This document shows, one piece after another, positions 26,372 to 35,567 of a stretch of DNA of 64,000 bases. The stretch lies in the NCBI GenBank assembly GCA_022600195.1, contig JAHZKX010000041.1, positions 1 to 64,000 on the forward strand, given 5' to 3'. Positions within the stretch are counted from its first letter, which is position 1; every line of letters starts with the position of its first letter. The DNA is from Planctomycetota bacterium. Lineage in GTDB: Bacteria; Planctomycetota; Planctomycetia; Planctomycetales; Planctomycetaceae. The notes under the pieces are model-generated. The model was not told the origin of the DNA and searched no databases. It saw only the letters and a program-made list of their open reading frames with translations. Made by a program: the position numbers and the translations under genes.

Positions 26372-27820
26372 TCAAGCTGCTCTCCTGACCGTAAATTTTC
26401 GTTTGGAATCCGGACCGCCTCGTGGCGGGTATCCGTAAGATCTCAACTTGCCCGACAACGTCCGTAAACCAATATCAAGCATCTGAGCTGTATTTTCTCG
26501 ATTCCCACCACAACGAGCGAATGTGCTTTCAATCAACTTTTGTTCCATTTCCCGCAAAGTCATTCCAACCAGAGAATCTGCGTCTGTGACCGTCTCAGTT
26601 CCCAACCATGGCATGAGACTGGCTTCATCAAGCCGAGGTCCGTTATCTACCAGATTCACATGTCGAAGCAGATTGCGTAACTCTTGAACATCTCCGATCC
26701 AGTCGTGTTTCTTTAATGCTTCCAGGCCATCTAAAGTCAGCATTTTGGAAACCGTGCCCTCTGTTTTGGACACTTCATTTAAAATATGTTCTGTTAACAG
26801 AGCCAGATCTTCCTTACGATCATTCAATCGGGGAACCGAAATTGTTGATCCGGCAAGAATGCCACCCAGTTTTCTCTTAAATTGATTTTGAGAAACCAAT
26901 TCCGTTAAAGGAACATGACTCAAAGAAATGATATGACTGTTCACGACCTTTTGCTGTTTCTCTTCGGGAGAGATATACTCACCATGCTCTAATATCTTCA
27001 ACAGCAGGGCTTGAACCGGTAACGATGCCAGATGAACCTGATCAAAAATCAGAGTCCCCCCTTCTGACTGCTCGATTCGACCAGGATTCCAGACCGGCTC
27101 GTTCGAATATTGACTCTCTTCATGTGAAAAATAACCTAACAGCTCACGCTCAAAATTTTCCGTTGTTAAGGTACTGCAATTAACCTTAATAAGAGGCTGG
27201 TCATTCAAGAATCTCGAATCATGAATCATTTCTGCGACCAGCGACAACTCAGAACCTGATATCCCCTGTACCAAAACGGGAATATTCAAAGGAACCACTT
27301 CTCCAATGCGATCTCTCAGTGTCTGAATCCCCTGACTGAACCCGATCAGTCTGCGACTTGACCGAGTATTTAATTCAGAAATCAAACCTGAGCACTTGCG
27401 CGATAACCGCGCATATTTGATTGCCGAGTCAAGTAAGCTTCTGGTACTGTCCAGAGTGTCTTGGGGCCGGATTTCTGCAAACGGAACCAGTGACTCACGG
27501 GAATGGCTTCTTAATGGTTTTACAATTTCGTTTTGAGGCTTCTCTGCTAACGAGGGATAAAATAACATGGGAAACAAATTTTGCTCAGAGGTCTGTTCCA
27601 CAGAAAAAGATATTTCCGAAATCGTTTTTTGATCTAACAGTACACAGATATCCGCATCCGGATATTCTGACGTTTGTGAAAAAACCACATCCGCCAGCGG
27701 AATCACCGAATATCCCAGATTAGTAAATTGAGTGCATACTTCCAGCCGTCGTATCCGATCCTGAGAAACAACCTGGATCACACCTCGTGATGCTGAATTA
27801 TTAATTACGTTTGTATTCAT
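26372..27820 (-). CDS. Degenerate sigma-54-activator-like regulator with Fis helix-turn-helix
   Basis: A 482-residue protein with the three-part layout of FleQ/FlrC: an N-terminal pseudo-receiver (about 14-130) without a clear phospho-Asp, an AAA+-like centre (about 158-395) and a C-terminal Fis-type helix-turn-helix (REMEQKLIESTFARCGGNRE, then TAQMLDIGLRTLSGKL). The catalytic residues are gone. At 186-193 the Walker A is GISGSELS, with Leu in place of the essential Lys; the GAFTGA segment is replaced by SHEESQYSNEP; Walker B reads GGTLIFDQVHL with Gln for Glu; the arginine-finger region is altered. It probably binds DNA without driving sigma-54 itself. It lies between flgN-like and flgB. Confidence 0.85.
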   Translation of the reverse strand: MNTNVINNSASRGVIQVVSQDRIRRLEVCTQFTNLGYSVIPLADVVFSQTSEYPDADICVLLDQKTISEISFSVEQTSEQNLFPMLFYPSLAEKPQNEIVKPLRSHSRESLVPFAEIRPQDTLDSTRSLLDSAIKYARLSRKCSGLISELNTRSSRRLIGFSQGIQTLRDRIGEVVPLNIPVLVQGISGSELSLVAEMIHDSRFLNDQPLIKVNCSTLTTENFERELLGYFSHEESQYSNEPVWNPGRIEQSEGGTLIFDQVHLASLPVQALLLKILEHGEYISPEEKQQKVVNSHIISLSHVPLTELVSQNQFKRKLGGILAGSTISVPRLNDRKEDLALLTEHILNEVSKTEGTVSKMLTLDGLEALKKHDWIGDVQELRNLLRHVNLVDNGPRLDEASLMPWLGTETVTDADSLVGMTLREMEQKLIESTFARCGGNRENTAQMLDIGLRTLSGKLRSYGYPPRGGPDSKRKFTVRRAA

Positions 27821-27868
27821 TATTCAAAACCATTTCGTCGAAAGACAAACCATTTAAAATTTCTTACA

Positions 27869-28321
27869 CTATTGATCAATATTCAAATGTCGATGAGTGA
27901 CAGGGGCTAAACTGTCCCGGTATGCTTCACCCACTTTTTCTCCCTGGTTCAATGACTGAACCTGCTGTTTAGTACGATCTCGTCGATCAACCATACTCTT
28001 CGTGCTGGTGTCTTCGATTTCGAGCAGCTTCGACAGAACCTCTTCAGATTCACTCAAGATCTCTTCACACGTTTCACGTTGTTCGAAAGCCAGAAGACTA
28101 CGCTCACGCTTCCACTGCTCCCAGAGAGAGGGCAGTTTTCTGGTATATTGATCTAACTGACCTAGTAGACGCTGTTTTTTTCCTAACACATCTAACAGGC
28201 CTGAATAGTCGTCCTGATTTATCAGCGTCTGCTGTTGAATCGAAAGTTTCAACAACGCCTTTGAATATTCCAGGCGAACCGAAAAAAGTTTGAGGTAATC
28301 GATTTTCTGTTTGGATGTCAT
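27869..28321 (-). CDS. FlgN-like flagellar chaperone or related coiled-coil protein
   Basis: A 150-residue, almost fully helical and charged protein. The segment YSGLLDVLGKKQRLLGQLDQ resembles the KQ-x-LL motif of FlgN, the export chaperone for hook-associated proteins, and length and heptad pattern agree. Identity in this family is very low, so the name rests on that motif and on position at the head of the flagellar run. It sits 48 bp upstream of the regulator gene. A perfect inverted repeat (28355-28380) lies 34 bp before its start. Confidence 0.55.
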   Translation of the reverse strand: MTSKQKIDYLKLFSVRLEYSKALLKLSIQQQTLINQDDYSGLLDVLGKKQRLLGQLDQYTRKLPSLWEQWKRERSLLAFEQRETCEEILSESEEVLSKLLEIEDTSTKSMVDRRDRTKQQVQSLNQGEKVGEAYRDSLAPVTHRHLNIDQ

Positions 28322-28354
28322 AAGAAACTACATAAAATTCAGGTTAATTATTAT

Positions 28355-28380
28355 CTGAATCAAACTGCAATCTGATTCAG
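28355..28380. promoter_or_regulatory. Inverted repeat upstream of the flgN-like gene
   Basis: CTGAATCA (28355-28362) and TGATTCAG (28373-28380) are perfect inverted repeats separated by 10 bases, in a 95-bp gap between the TPR gene and the flgN-like gene. Half-site centres are 18 bp apart, nearly two turns, as for a dimeric helix-turn-helix protein. A related half-site (ATTCAGG) lies near 28337. It could be an operator for the degenerate Fis-type regulator two genes down, or a hairpin between the genes; no T-run follows. Confidence 0.4.
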
Positions 28381-28416
28381 GGTTCCAGGCTTGAATTCAT
28401 TTTCTGTTACACAACT

Positions 28417-31020
28417 CTAAACCCCGTTACCTGTCTGTAATTGATTGATTTTGGCATTAGATTTACGTAATCCACGAGACCAGTCTAACCAGCGATTCCA
28501 TTCCTCGCGTCCCAGGTTAGTTGCCTTGGACTCAAACACTTTATCAGGCATCTGTTTCAGAATAATTTTTGCCTGTTCGAGCATACTCTTGGCTTCATTT
28601 TTTTTGCCCAGACTTTCATAACATCCGGACATCTTCATATAGGCTATCAAGACCTCAGTGCACTGAGGGTAGCGATTAACGGCATCATGATAAGATTTAA
28701 TTGCTTCATTGTATTCTTCTGTTCGATACAACAGATGTGCGGTCCCAAAGCAAGCAGACTTCAGCAACCGTTTCCCCAGAGAATCTAGTCGATCCTGAGT
28801 TTCCAGTTTTCTCAACTCACGATTTAAAATCTGGAGCTGCAGATTTGCCATTTTTAAATAAGCAAATTCTTTACGTTTCAGCTCCATTCTCGCATTTTCT
28901 GTTTTTGCAGATTTCATTTCCTGACGAGGTCGACCAGCCTGATTCTGTAATGATCGTGCTAATAAATAACGTGCCTCGTGAACTTGTTCTGATTCCGGAT
29001 AACGATTGACATATTCACTCAAACGCTTCGTGGCCTCTTCATAATAGTCAATTTTCACTTCCGACACGGGTTGCTCTTCCGTTTTCGTATCGTTTTTGGA
29101 TTCGGCAGTCTGAATGTCTGCAATCTTGCCTCGATGGTAATTCAGCTTTCCCAATGCAAAAAGAGAATCCTTCCACTGTTTTGCTTTCGGAGTCAAAATG
29201 CTCGATTCCAGAATTTCATTCCAGATACGGCTGGCCTGGTCAAGTTCATCCTTCTCAAGATAAGTTACACCCAATAAATACTTTGCCTCAAAAGAAGCGA
29301 CATCGGTGGGATAGTTGGTCATTACGCGTTCAAAGTGATTAATGGCGTCATCCAACTGATCAAGCTCAATTAATATCTCCCCTCTGCGTACGAGTGCCTG
29401 AGGCATTTTTTTGTCCGGCTTGGTATTAATAAAACGAGTCAGAACTTTGATTGCCGTCTCAAAATCCTGCCCTTTCTGAAAATGCTCAGCTGATACCGAT
29501 AAAATTTCGCCATAGCGGTCCGTAGTTTGAAGGAGTCTGGAAAGATCATAATAAGCTAAACCACTTTGCTTCCAACGCTCTTTCAGCTTGGGCTTCATTT
29601 CTTCGTGCTGACTCATCGGTGAGGCCTCAACAAGTCGCTCATAATATTCGGCCCATCGCCGATTGGCGTTAGCCGCAAGTTCTCTTGCTTGAACCTCTGG
29701 TAGCAAGGGAGGCAGAAAATCTGCCAATTGAATTGCCGTATCAAAAGTGGTTACTCCATTTTGAATTTTCTCTTCGTCAACCCAGTCATTCCAGGCATCC
29801 AGAACATAAGCTTGCACCTGTTCCAGATTCATCCAGCGATTTCGAAAATCCTGAGGACTGTTAATCGACCTCAAAGCGGCCCGATAGGCAATCAATGCCT
29901 CTTCTGTTCGACCATTTTTTCGTAGTAGATCGCCGAGATGCAAATACGCAGCCAGTCCTTCGTGTGAACCCGCATAACGGTGTGTCGTCTGTTCATAAAA
30001 TCCGATGGCCGCTTCTGAATCATTCAAGGATTCCGCACACAACCCCATCAGATAAGAGGCTTGACGCGAAAACTTACGCTCTAATCCCAGATTGTCTTTC
30101 ACAGGAGCCAAAATGGCTAATGCTTCCCGGTATTTCTTCTCAGCCATCAATGTCTGTGCCTGGAACACAACTGTTACCTGATTCACTGAATCCTTCTGCT
30201 TCACTTTTGCCAAAACCTGTTGAGCCTCACTGTTCTTACCTTGTGCAAGAAAGATCTGTGCTCTCTGCAAATACAATCGGTCCAGAGTCACAGGATTCAT
30301 TTCTTCGGTCTGCAATGCTTCTGTATTCAATTCAAAAGCCTGATTTAAATCGGCTTCTGCTTTGTCATCGAGATAGATATCAGTCAATAACATCGAAGTC
30401 TTTAATTTTCCCGGCGGATAGGTCTTGATCGCTTCCTCCAGAAGCGGTCGTGAATCTTTCATGGCACCCAGTAAATACAGACATGTTCCCAGCGCAAAAG
30501 TCCATTCCGGACGATGGTCTTGATCTACAGCTCGTTTCTCTGCCTCTTTGAGGTAACGACTGGCAATCAAATATTGATGGTCCTGAGATTCTCCAGTGAG
30601 TTCTTCTGCATTTCTAAAGGAAACAACTCCAAAAATAAAATACAGAGCCCCGGGAAAATCTGGATCCTGGTACTCCATTTTCTTCAGAGTATAGGCCATC
30701 TCCTGCGCCTCGTTTCGCGTTTTTTGATCTTCTGATGATTCCAGGATTATTAATGCTTCCGCTAATATTTGTTTTGGCGTTTTTTCTGGTGCGCCCGATG
30801 TCGTCCAAAAATAGACCAAGGTCAAAACCAGCACAGCAGCACTGATGGCCAGAGGTTCCCAACGCGCCCGGGCAAATTTCGTCAGCTTTGCACGTAACGA
30901 AAGTTGTTCCGCTGTTGTATCATCGACCCCAGTTTTCTCAGCCGCGCTGTCGGGCAGTTCTTTCACCCCAACGCTAGCAGATTCGTCTGGTTCTGGTTGA
31001 TTAATGTTTTCTTCTGCCAT
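28417..31020 (-). CDS. Membrane-anchored TPR-repeat protein
   Basis: An 867-residue protein with a short acidic cytoplasmic N-terminus, one membrane helix near 54-73 (WEPLAISAAVLVLTLVYFWT) and a large domain of tetratricopeptide repeats. TPR-type motifs recur, for example YHDAVNRYPQCTEVLIAYMK, HFERVMTNYPTDVASFEAKY and YLEKDELDQASRIWNEILES, with the G/A-Y-A-x-F-P spacing. No catalytic motif is seen. It would face the periplasm and scaffold protein complexes. It lies between ftsI and the flagellar genes, so either cell-envelope division or flagellar assembly could be its field. A TTGACA-type promoter lies upstream. Confidence 0.85.
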   Translation of the reverse strand: MAEENINQPEPDESASVGVKELPDSAAEKTGVDDTTAEQLSLRAKLTKFARARWEPLAISAAVLVLTLVYFWTTSGAPEKTPKQILAEALIILESSEDQKTRNEAQEMAYTLKKMEYQDPDFPGALYFIFGVVSFRNAEELTGESQDHQYLIASRYLKEAEKRAVDQDHRPEWTFALGTCLYLLGAMKDSRPLLEEAIKTYPPGKLKTSMLLTDIYLDDKAEADLNQAFELNTEALQTEEMNPVTLDRLYLQRAQIFLAQGKNSEAQQVLAKVKQKDSVNQVTVVFQAQTLMAEKKYREALAILAPVKDNLGLERKFSRQASYLMGLCAESLNDSEAAIGFYEQTTHRYAGSHEGLAAYLHLGDLLRKNGRTEEALIAYRAALRSINSPQDFRNRWMNLEQVQAYVLDAWNDWVDEEKIQNGVTTFDTAIQLADFLPPLLPEVQARELAANANRRWAEYYERLVEASPMSQHEEMKPKLKERWKQSGLAYYDLSRLLQTTDRYGEILSVSAEHFQKGQDFETAIKVLTRFINTKPDKKMPQALVRRGEILIELDQLDDAINHFERVMTNYPTDVASFEAKYLLGVTYLEKDELDQASRIWNEILESSILTPKAKQWKDSLFALGKLNYHRGKIADIQTAESKNDTKTEEQPVSEVKIDYYEEATKRLSEYVNRYPESEQVHEARYLLARSLQNQAGRPRQEMKSAKTENARMELKRKEFAYLKMANLQLQILNRELRKLETQDRLDSLGKRLLKSACFGTAHLLYRTEEYNEAIKSYHDAVNRYPQCTEVLIAYMKMSGCYESLGKKNEAKSMLEQAKIILKQMPDKVFESKATNLGREEWNRWLDWSRGLRKSNAKINQLQTGNGV

Positions 31021-31369
31021 AACTTAGCAGCCCATCAGGATGACGGGAGACCCTCTAAAATAAATTGTTGCTTGATATGAATCGAAGTATCTGGAATTCA
31101 GATTTGTGAAATGTGTGCAGCGTTGCCGAAACTACGAACAGAATTCCCATCTCGTGAAATGAAAACCACGTAGAATCTGGTGGAGAGTTTTTTTGTCTGA
31201 AAGAAAGGAAGTGAATGAGAGAGGAGTGAAACTTGAGTCTTAATACAAAAAATATGGGTTTTTTGTCAATATCGATTCAAGTTGATGAGTGAAGTTCTCT
31301 CGCTGCAACCACCATTGAAAACAGATAAAATACACAGCTTGAATAAAGAAACTCAGCCAGTCGGGATCT
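31021..31369. other. Gap between ftsI and the TPR gene, with one candidate promoter
   Basis: 349 bases with no convincing coding frame. It separates the division genes from the TPR/flagellar run and contains one minus-strand promoter candidate (31241-31271). Downstream of it is a purine/pyrimidine-biased leader of about 210 nt. No strong intrinsic terminator for ftsI is evident, so read-through from the division cluster is possible. Confidence 0.55.
31241..31271 (-). promoter_or_regulatory. Candidate sigma-70 promoter ahead of the TPR/flagellar run
   Basis: On the minus strand a perfect TTGACA (31271-31266) is followed after 19 bases, with an A-tract and a T-tract, by TATTAA (31246-31241). 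The spacer is at the upper limit. It would start transcription near 31234, about 215 nt before the TPR gene. It is the best promoter-like pair in the gap, and no sigma-54 element was found here. Confidence 0.35.
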
Positions 31370-33175
31370 TTAACGTAATGCGTTTCGTGGTCTGTCAGTC
31401 ATTTGTCTCAATGGTTTTTGCCCCGATTTATCGAAGGGAACCCGCAGATACATCAATGTTTTATTGAGTATCTCGGCAGCCGGAGGTCCAGCAATCGTCC
31501 CACCGTAGTGGTTGGGCCCAACGGAAGGTTCGTTAACTACCACGAGTACCAGCACACGGGGATCGTGTGCCGGAGCACCACAGATAAAAGAACTTACATG
31601 TAATTGCGACGAATACCGACCCGTTTGAGGGTCAGGTTTCTGAGCAGTTCCTGTCTTACCAAACACAGTATAACCTTCAAGCTGCGCCTTTCTCCCAGTC
31701 CCCCTGCCCACGGTTTCCACCATCGGAACCCTGACAAGCCAGTCAGCCACCTCTTCAGAAATCACCGGGGTGGACACCAAAGGGCGAACCTGTTCCGGTT
31801 CTTCATGAGACCGTGGATAGTAATTGTGATCGATCTGATCACGGATCAAACGAGGGTTGAGTAACTTTCCCTGATTGGCTAGCGCCACATGGGCGGTAAT
31901 CAACTGAATCGGTGTAACTGCAATTTCCTGTCCCATTGGGATAGAGCCGGTCGAATAGATATTCCATTTCTCCAACGGTCTGACGATCCCTGTCAGCTCA
32001 CCGGGCAGTTGTATTCCTGTCTTCTGACCGAAACCAAATGCTGTCACGGCTTCGTACAGACCGGCGTTCGTCAGTCTTTCACCGATTTTAGCCATCCCGA
32101 TATTGCTCGACTTGACTAAAATATCGGTCACACTCAACATCCCATAACTGTGGTGATCATGAAGCAGACGCTTTCCCATTTGGTATTCACCCCGCTCACA
32201 ATCGAATTGTTCCTCTGTTTTCAACAGGCCTCTCTCAAGTGCGGCAGCAACGAGAAATGGCTTTAAAGTGGAGCCGGGTTCATAAATGGAGGCAATCGCA
32301 GTATTTTTCCAGGCGGTCTCGGAAATTTTTTCTGGATGATTTAAATTGAATGTGGGCACAGACGCCAATGCCAGCACTTCGCAAGTTTTCGCGTCCATCA
32401 CAATTGCACAGGCACTTTTAGGTCGCCATTTCTCGAGGATCGACTCTAACTCTCGTTCAGTATAAAGCTGAATGATCGAGTCCAGTGTCACAACCAGAGT
32501 CTCCCCATTACGGGCTGCTTCACGTGCGTCATTGCGCACTTCAATCACACGACCATGAGCATCACGAACCAGAAAACGATGGCCGTTTTGACCACTAATT
32601 AAATGATCAAACGCCTCTTCAATTCCTCCCTGCCCTTTCCCATCAATATCTCGCAATCCCAGCGCATGTGCAGCCAGCGCACCCTGTGGATATTTCCGAC
32701 GATATTCCTGACGAAAGCCCCAGGCTTTATCAGGGAGATTGAGAGATCGGACCCCTGCTAATTCGTCGTCTGTCAGTCGCCGTTTGACCCAGAGAAACAA
32801 TTTATCCTGGTTCTTTTTCAGTCGATCCTGAAAATATTCCTGGTTGATACTGAGAACCGTGCAGACCTCTGAGACGTTTTTCTGATTTTTCAGCTCCTGC
32901 GGTACCATGTATAGACTATTGGTGACAATTGTTGTTGCCAGCAGTCGCCCGTTACGGTCAAGAATATCACCGGGACGGGCTGGTATTTTTTCTTTACAAA
33001 CCTGCTGCCGCGCAACCACTGATGCGAATTGACGGTGGCCGATATATTGGAGAAAAATGAGACGTCCGGAAATTACAATCCAAGACAACACAACCAGGAT
33101 GATGAGACTCCAGGTGCGCCAACTGATTTGAACCTTCGAGTTTTCGGAATGCAAGAAACTACTCACCTGCTTCAA
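31370..33175 (-). CDS. ftsI: FtsI/PBP2-type division transpeptidase
   Basis: A class B penicillin-binding protein that crosslinks septal peptidoglycan. The 601 residues contain an N-terminal membrane helix (SLIILVVLSWIVISGRLIFL), the dimerisation domain (RPGDILDRNGRLLATT, typical of FtsI/PBP3) and the transpeptidase with all three active-site motifs: SxxK in YEPGSTLKPF, SxN in VKSSNIGMAK and KTG in VFGKTGTAQKP. It follows the ftsL-like gene by 31 bp, the usual dcw order. That a planctomycete keeps this gene without ftsZ is known for the group; ftsZ itself is not in this window. Confidence 0.95.
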   Translation of the reverse strand: MKQVSSFLHSENSKVQISWRTWSLIILVVLSWIVISGRLIFLQYIGHRQFASVVARQQVCKEKIPARPGDILDRNGRLLATTIVTNSLYMVPQELKNQKNVSEVCTVLSINQEYFQDRLKKNQDKLFLWVKRRLTDDELAGVRSLNLPDKAWGFRQEYRRKYPQGALAAHALGLRDIDGKGQGGIEEAFDHLISGQNGHRFLVRDAHGRVIEVRNDAREAARNGETLVVTLDSIIQLYTERELESILEKWRPKSACAIVMDAKTCEVLALASVPTFNLNHPEKISETAWKNTAIASIYEPGSTLKPFLVAAALERGLLKTEEQFDCERGEYQMGKRLLHDHHSYGMLSVTDILVKSSNIGMAKIGERLTNAGLYEAVTAFGFGQKTGIQLPGELTGIVRPLEKWNIYSTGSIPMGQEIAVTPIQLITAHVALANQGKLLNPRLIRDQIDHNYYPRSHEEPEQVRPLVSTPVISEEVADWLVRVPMVETVGRGTGRKAQLEGYTVFGKTGTAQKPDPQTGRYSSQLHVSSFICGAPAHDPRVLVLVVVNEPSVGPNHYGGTIAGPPAAEILNKTLMYLRVPFDKSGQKPLRQMTDRPRNALR

Positions 33176-33206
33176 AAGTCAATTAGATCATTTTCCAAAA
33201 ACACTA

Positions 33207-33518
33207 CTATTTATCCGGTTTCGAGGATCTGTTTAAATGCCATTGCAGCAACGGCATTTCACGACGATTGGTTGATGCGGGACGTCGGTTTGACTTCACA
33301 TCAAGTTCGCCCCGTTCAATGGAATTTAAAACCTGACCGGGAGAGCCTGCCTGCTGTGTAGCCAATTTCATCTTGGCATGCGCATTGATCAACACTTCCA
33401 ATTGGTAATGCTGACGACTGACCTGACGTTTGAGTTTCAGGCTTTCTTTTTCAAGACCTATTCCGACCAGAGAGATAGCAACCGCTAATAGGATGGCACT
33501 ACCAAAACGGAATAACAT
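33207..33518 (-). CDS. FtsL-like small membrane coiled-coil protein
   Basis: A 103-residue protein from the ATG at 33518, which follows GGAAGGTGG at good spacing. One N-terminal membrane helix (FRFGSAILLAVAISLVGIGL) is followed by a charged coiled coil (EKESLKLKRQVSRQHYQLEV) and a polar tail. This is the layout of FtsL, which forms the FtsQLB bridge to FtsI. FtsL sequences are barely conserved, so the call is from layout plus position between rsmH and ftsI. The LysM gene separates it from rsmH here. Confidence 0.68.
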   Translation of the reverse strand: MLFRFGSAILLAVAISLVGIGLEKESLKLKRQVSRQHYQLEVLINAHAKMKLATQQAGSPGQVLNSIERGELDVKSNRRPASTNRREMPLLQWHLNRSSKPDK

Positions 33519-33614
33519 CGAAACCCACCTTCCCAAACCAGCAGGTCGACCAGAGATCGATTTACAGCCGGTTTAGAATCCCATGAAAAAGACGGACACA
33601 CACGCCTGTTTTCA

Positions 33615-35477
33615 CTATCGGCTGGATGAGTTTCCGGGAACAAGACTGACTCGGCTGGCGTCATAAGGGAGCTGTAATTCAGCGCCAATTTGTAGCTTAT
33701 TCGGGTTTTGCAGTTTTTGGCGATTGATCTGATAAATCTGATACCAGCGGGAAGAACGCCCCAGATGTCTCTGTGAGATATCGGTCAATGTATCGCTGCT
33801 GCCGACGCGGTACATCGGCTGACCATCCTGGCTGATAAAAAAGCCCGATGGTTTACTCTGTTTGCGAATCGTCTTTTTGCCTGCAAATTCAGTGACAGTT
33901 TTCCGCGCTGCATTATGACGCGCCTGATATTGTGCATCAATCGAGGCACGATCAGGTGCCAGCAATTTCAACCCCGGTTTCATCTTGCGAGGATCACTCA
34001 CACGGTTTCTGTTGATTTCTGCCAGTAATTGAAAATAGCGTCCGCTCCCATAAAGCTTTTTGGAAATCGTCCAGAAGTTCTCCCCATTCTGTACCATATA
34101 CTCACCGCGTACATTCTGAACAGGTTGTTGAATGAATGACTCCTCTTGAACAGATCCAAATTCCTGTGTCGACACTTCCTTCACAGGGGCAGGATCATCA
34201 AATAACCCACGAGCCTGAGGAACTTTCTGCTCCGCAGTCATCTCGGAATCACGAAACGAACCCGAATCAATGGCAGCTGCAGGACGCTTGACGGTCGTTA
34301 CACTTTCTGCCTGTTCTGCTGAAAACTCTTTCGCACGAAAATTCCCAAAACGCTCCTCGTTTTGATTCGTCTTCACTTCGCTGAACTCGGATGACTCTGG
34401 CTGTTCGAATTCTTGAGCAGCGGAAGCCGGCTTCTCCTGTTGGAATGCATTCTCAGTGGGAGTGATCGAAGCCTGAGGTTCATTTTGTGAAAATTCAAAC
34501 GAGTTAGAATCTTGGGAGCTGGAGATATCAGTAATTTTCACCTGCGCTGATTCTGCTGAAAATTCATCAACATTTTGTTTCTGTGCTGAATTCGTTTCGT
34601 CTGCCAGACCAAAATTTTCAAACTCATTTTTCTCAGCTTGCTGAGGCTGTGCGGGCATATTTTGCCCCGCTTCTGATGTGGAACTTCCAAAAGGATCTTC
34701 CTCAACTTGAATGGCACCGGTTGCTCCCTCTGCTGCCTGAGCAAATTCATTATCAGCAGGCTGTTTCATCAGGCCCGAATTTTCGCTGCTTGTGTCAGGC
34801 GAAAATTCCGATTCTGGTTCGCTGTTAAAACTATTCTCCTGCACCGTCCCTTCTGAAACTGATCCCGGCTGTTGCGCAAATTGATCTGCACTGGAAAATG
34901 CATCCTTTTGAGGATTATCAAAAGTAGCGGGCTCTGATTGAAATTCATTCTGGGAAGGATTCGCAAATTCATTCTTCGAACGCGTCGGTGGATCAAATTG
35001 CTGGAAACCATTCTCTGCCTGATTCGAAGCAACCTCTGTCGTCTGCTGAGGTTCACTTTGATTTTCAAATGCTTTATTGGAAAATGGATCGCTTGCCGCT
35101 GTTTCTGACGACTGCTTCTCAAACGGATTCTCCTGATTCTCTCCCTCTTGTGGGGTTGAAAAACCAGAGTTATCCGCCACTTGATCCAACTGACCGGGCT
35201 GATTTTCCACCTCATCTGAAGAATCAGATTTCCCATCTGCAAACGGATCATCTGCCTGTGGCTGACTCGTCTCTGATGTTTTTCCTTCAGGGTTGTTGAC
35301 TGCCAGATTCTCCTGCGGGCGATTAATTTTTTGATAAACAACCAAACCAAACGCACTCAGCAGGATGAATATCAGGCAAAGCCCCACTTTGGTTTCGATG
35401 GCGATTCCTGTTTTGGGTTTTTCAATGCCCCAATCTTCTTCATCCGATTTTTTTTCTGATTTTTTTTCTGCAGCCAT
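33615..35477 (-). CDS. Membrane-anchored protein with two LysM peptidoglycan-binding domains
   Basis: A 620-residue protein. A membrane helix near 28-48 (VGLCLIFILLSAFGLVVYQK) anchors a long low-complexity region (about 50-450) rich in Gln, Glu, Asn, Ser and Phe with recurring short motifs such as NEF, DPF and QNEF. The C-terminus has two LysM domains: YMVQNGENFWTISKKLYGSG (near 460) and YRVGSSDTLTDISQRHLGRS (near 560). It would tether the membrane to peptidoglycan across the periplasm. It sits inside the mraZ-rsmH-ftsL-ftsI cluster, where most bacteria have no such gene, so a role in division or envelope shape is likely but inferred. Confidence 0.85.
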   Translation of the reverse strand: MAAEKKSEKKSDEEDWGIEKPKTGIAIETKVGLCLIFILLSAFGLVVYQKINRPQENLAVNNPEGKTSETSQPQADDPFADGKSDSSDEVENQPGQLDQVADNSGFSTPQEGENQENPFEKQSSETAASDPFSNKAFENQSEPQQTTEVASNQAENGFQQFDPPTRSKNEFANPSQNEFQSEPATFDNPQKDAFSSADQFAQQPGSVSEGTVQENSFNSEPESEFSPDTSSENSGLMKQPADNEFAQAAEGATGAIQVEEDPFGSSTSEAGQNMPAQPQQAEKNEFENFGLADETNSAQKQNVDEFSAESAQVKITDISSSQDSNSFEFSQNEPQASITPTENAFQQEKPASAAQEFEQPESSEFSEVKTNQNEERFGNFRAKEFSAEQAESVTTVKRPAAAIDSGSFRDSEMTAEQKVPQARGLFDDPAPVKEVSTQEFGSVQEESFIQQPVQNVRGEYMVQNGENFWTISKKLYGSGRYFQLLAEINRNRVSDPRKMKPGLKLLAPDRASIDAQYQARHNAARKTVTEFAGKKTIRKQSKPSGFFISQDGQPMYRVGSSDTLTDISQRHLGRSSRWYQIYQINRQKLQNPNKLQIGAELQLPYDASRVSLVPGNSSSR

Positions 35478-35567
35478 GGCTCTAAACCATTTCCCGTTAA
35501 ACGTATTGAATGTCTTTTTCAGACAAACAGGATTCTGTTTGTCTACCAGCCAATTTGAGTGTGATAA

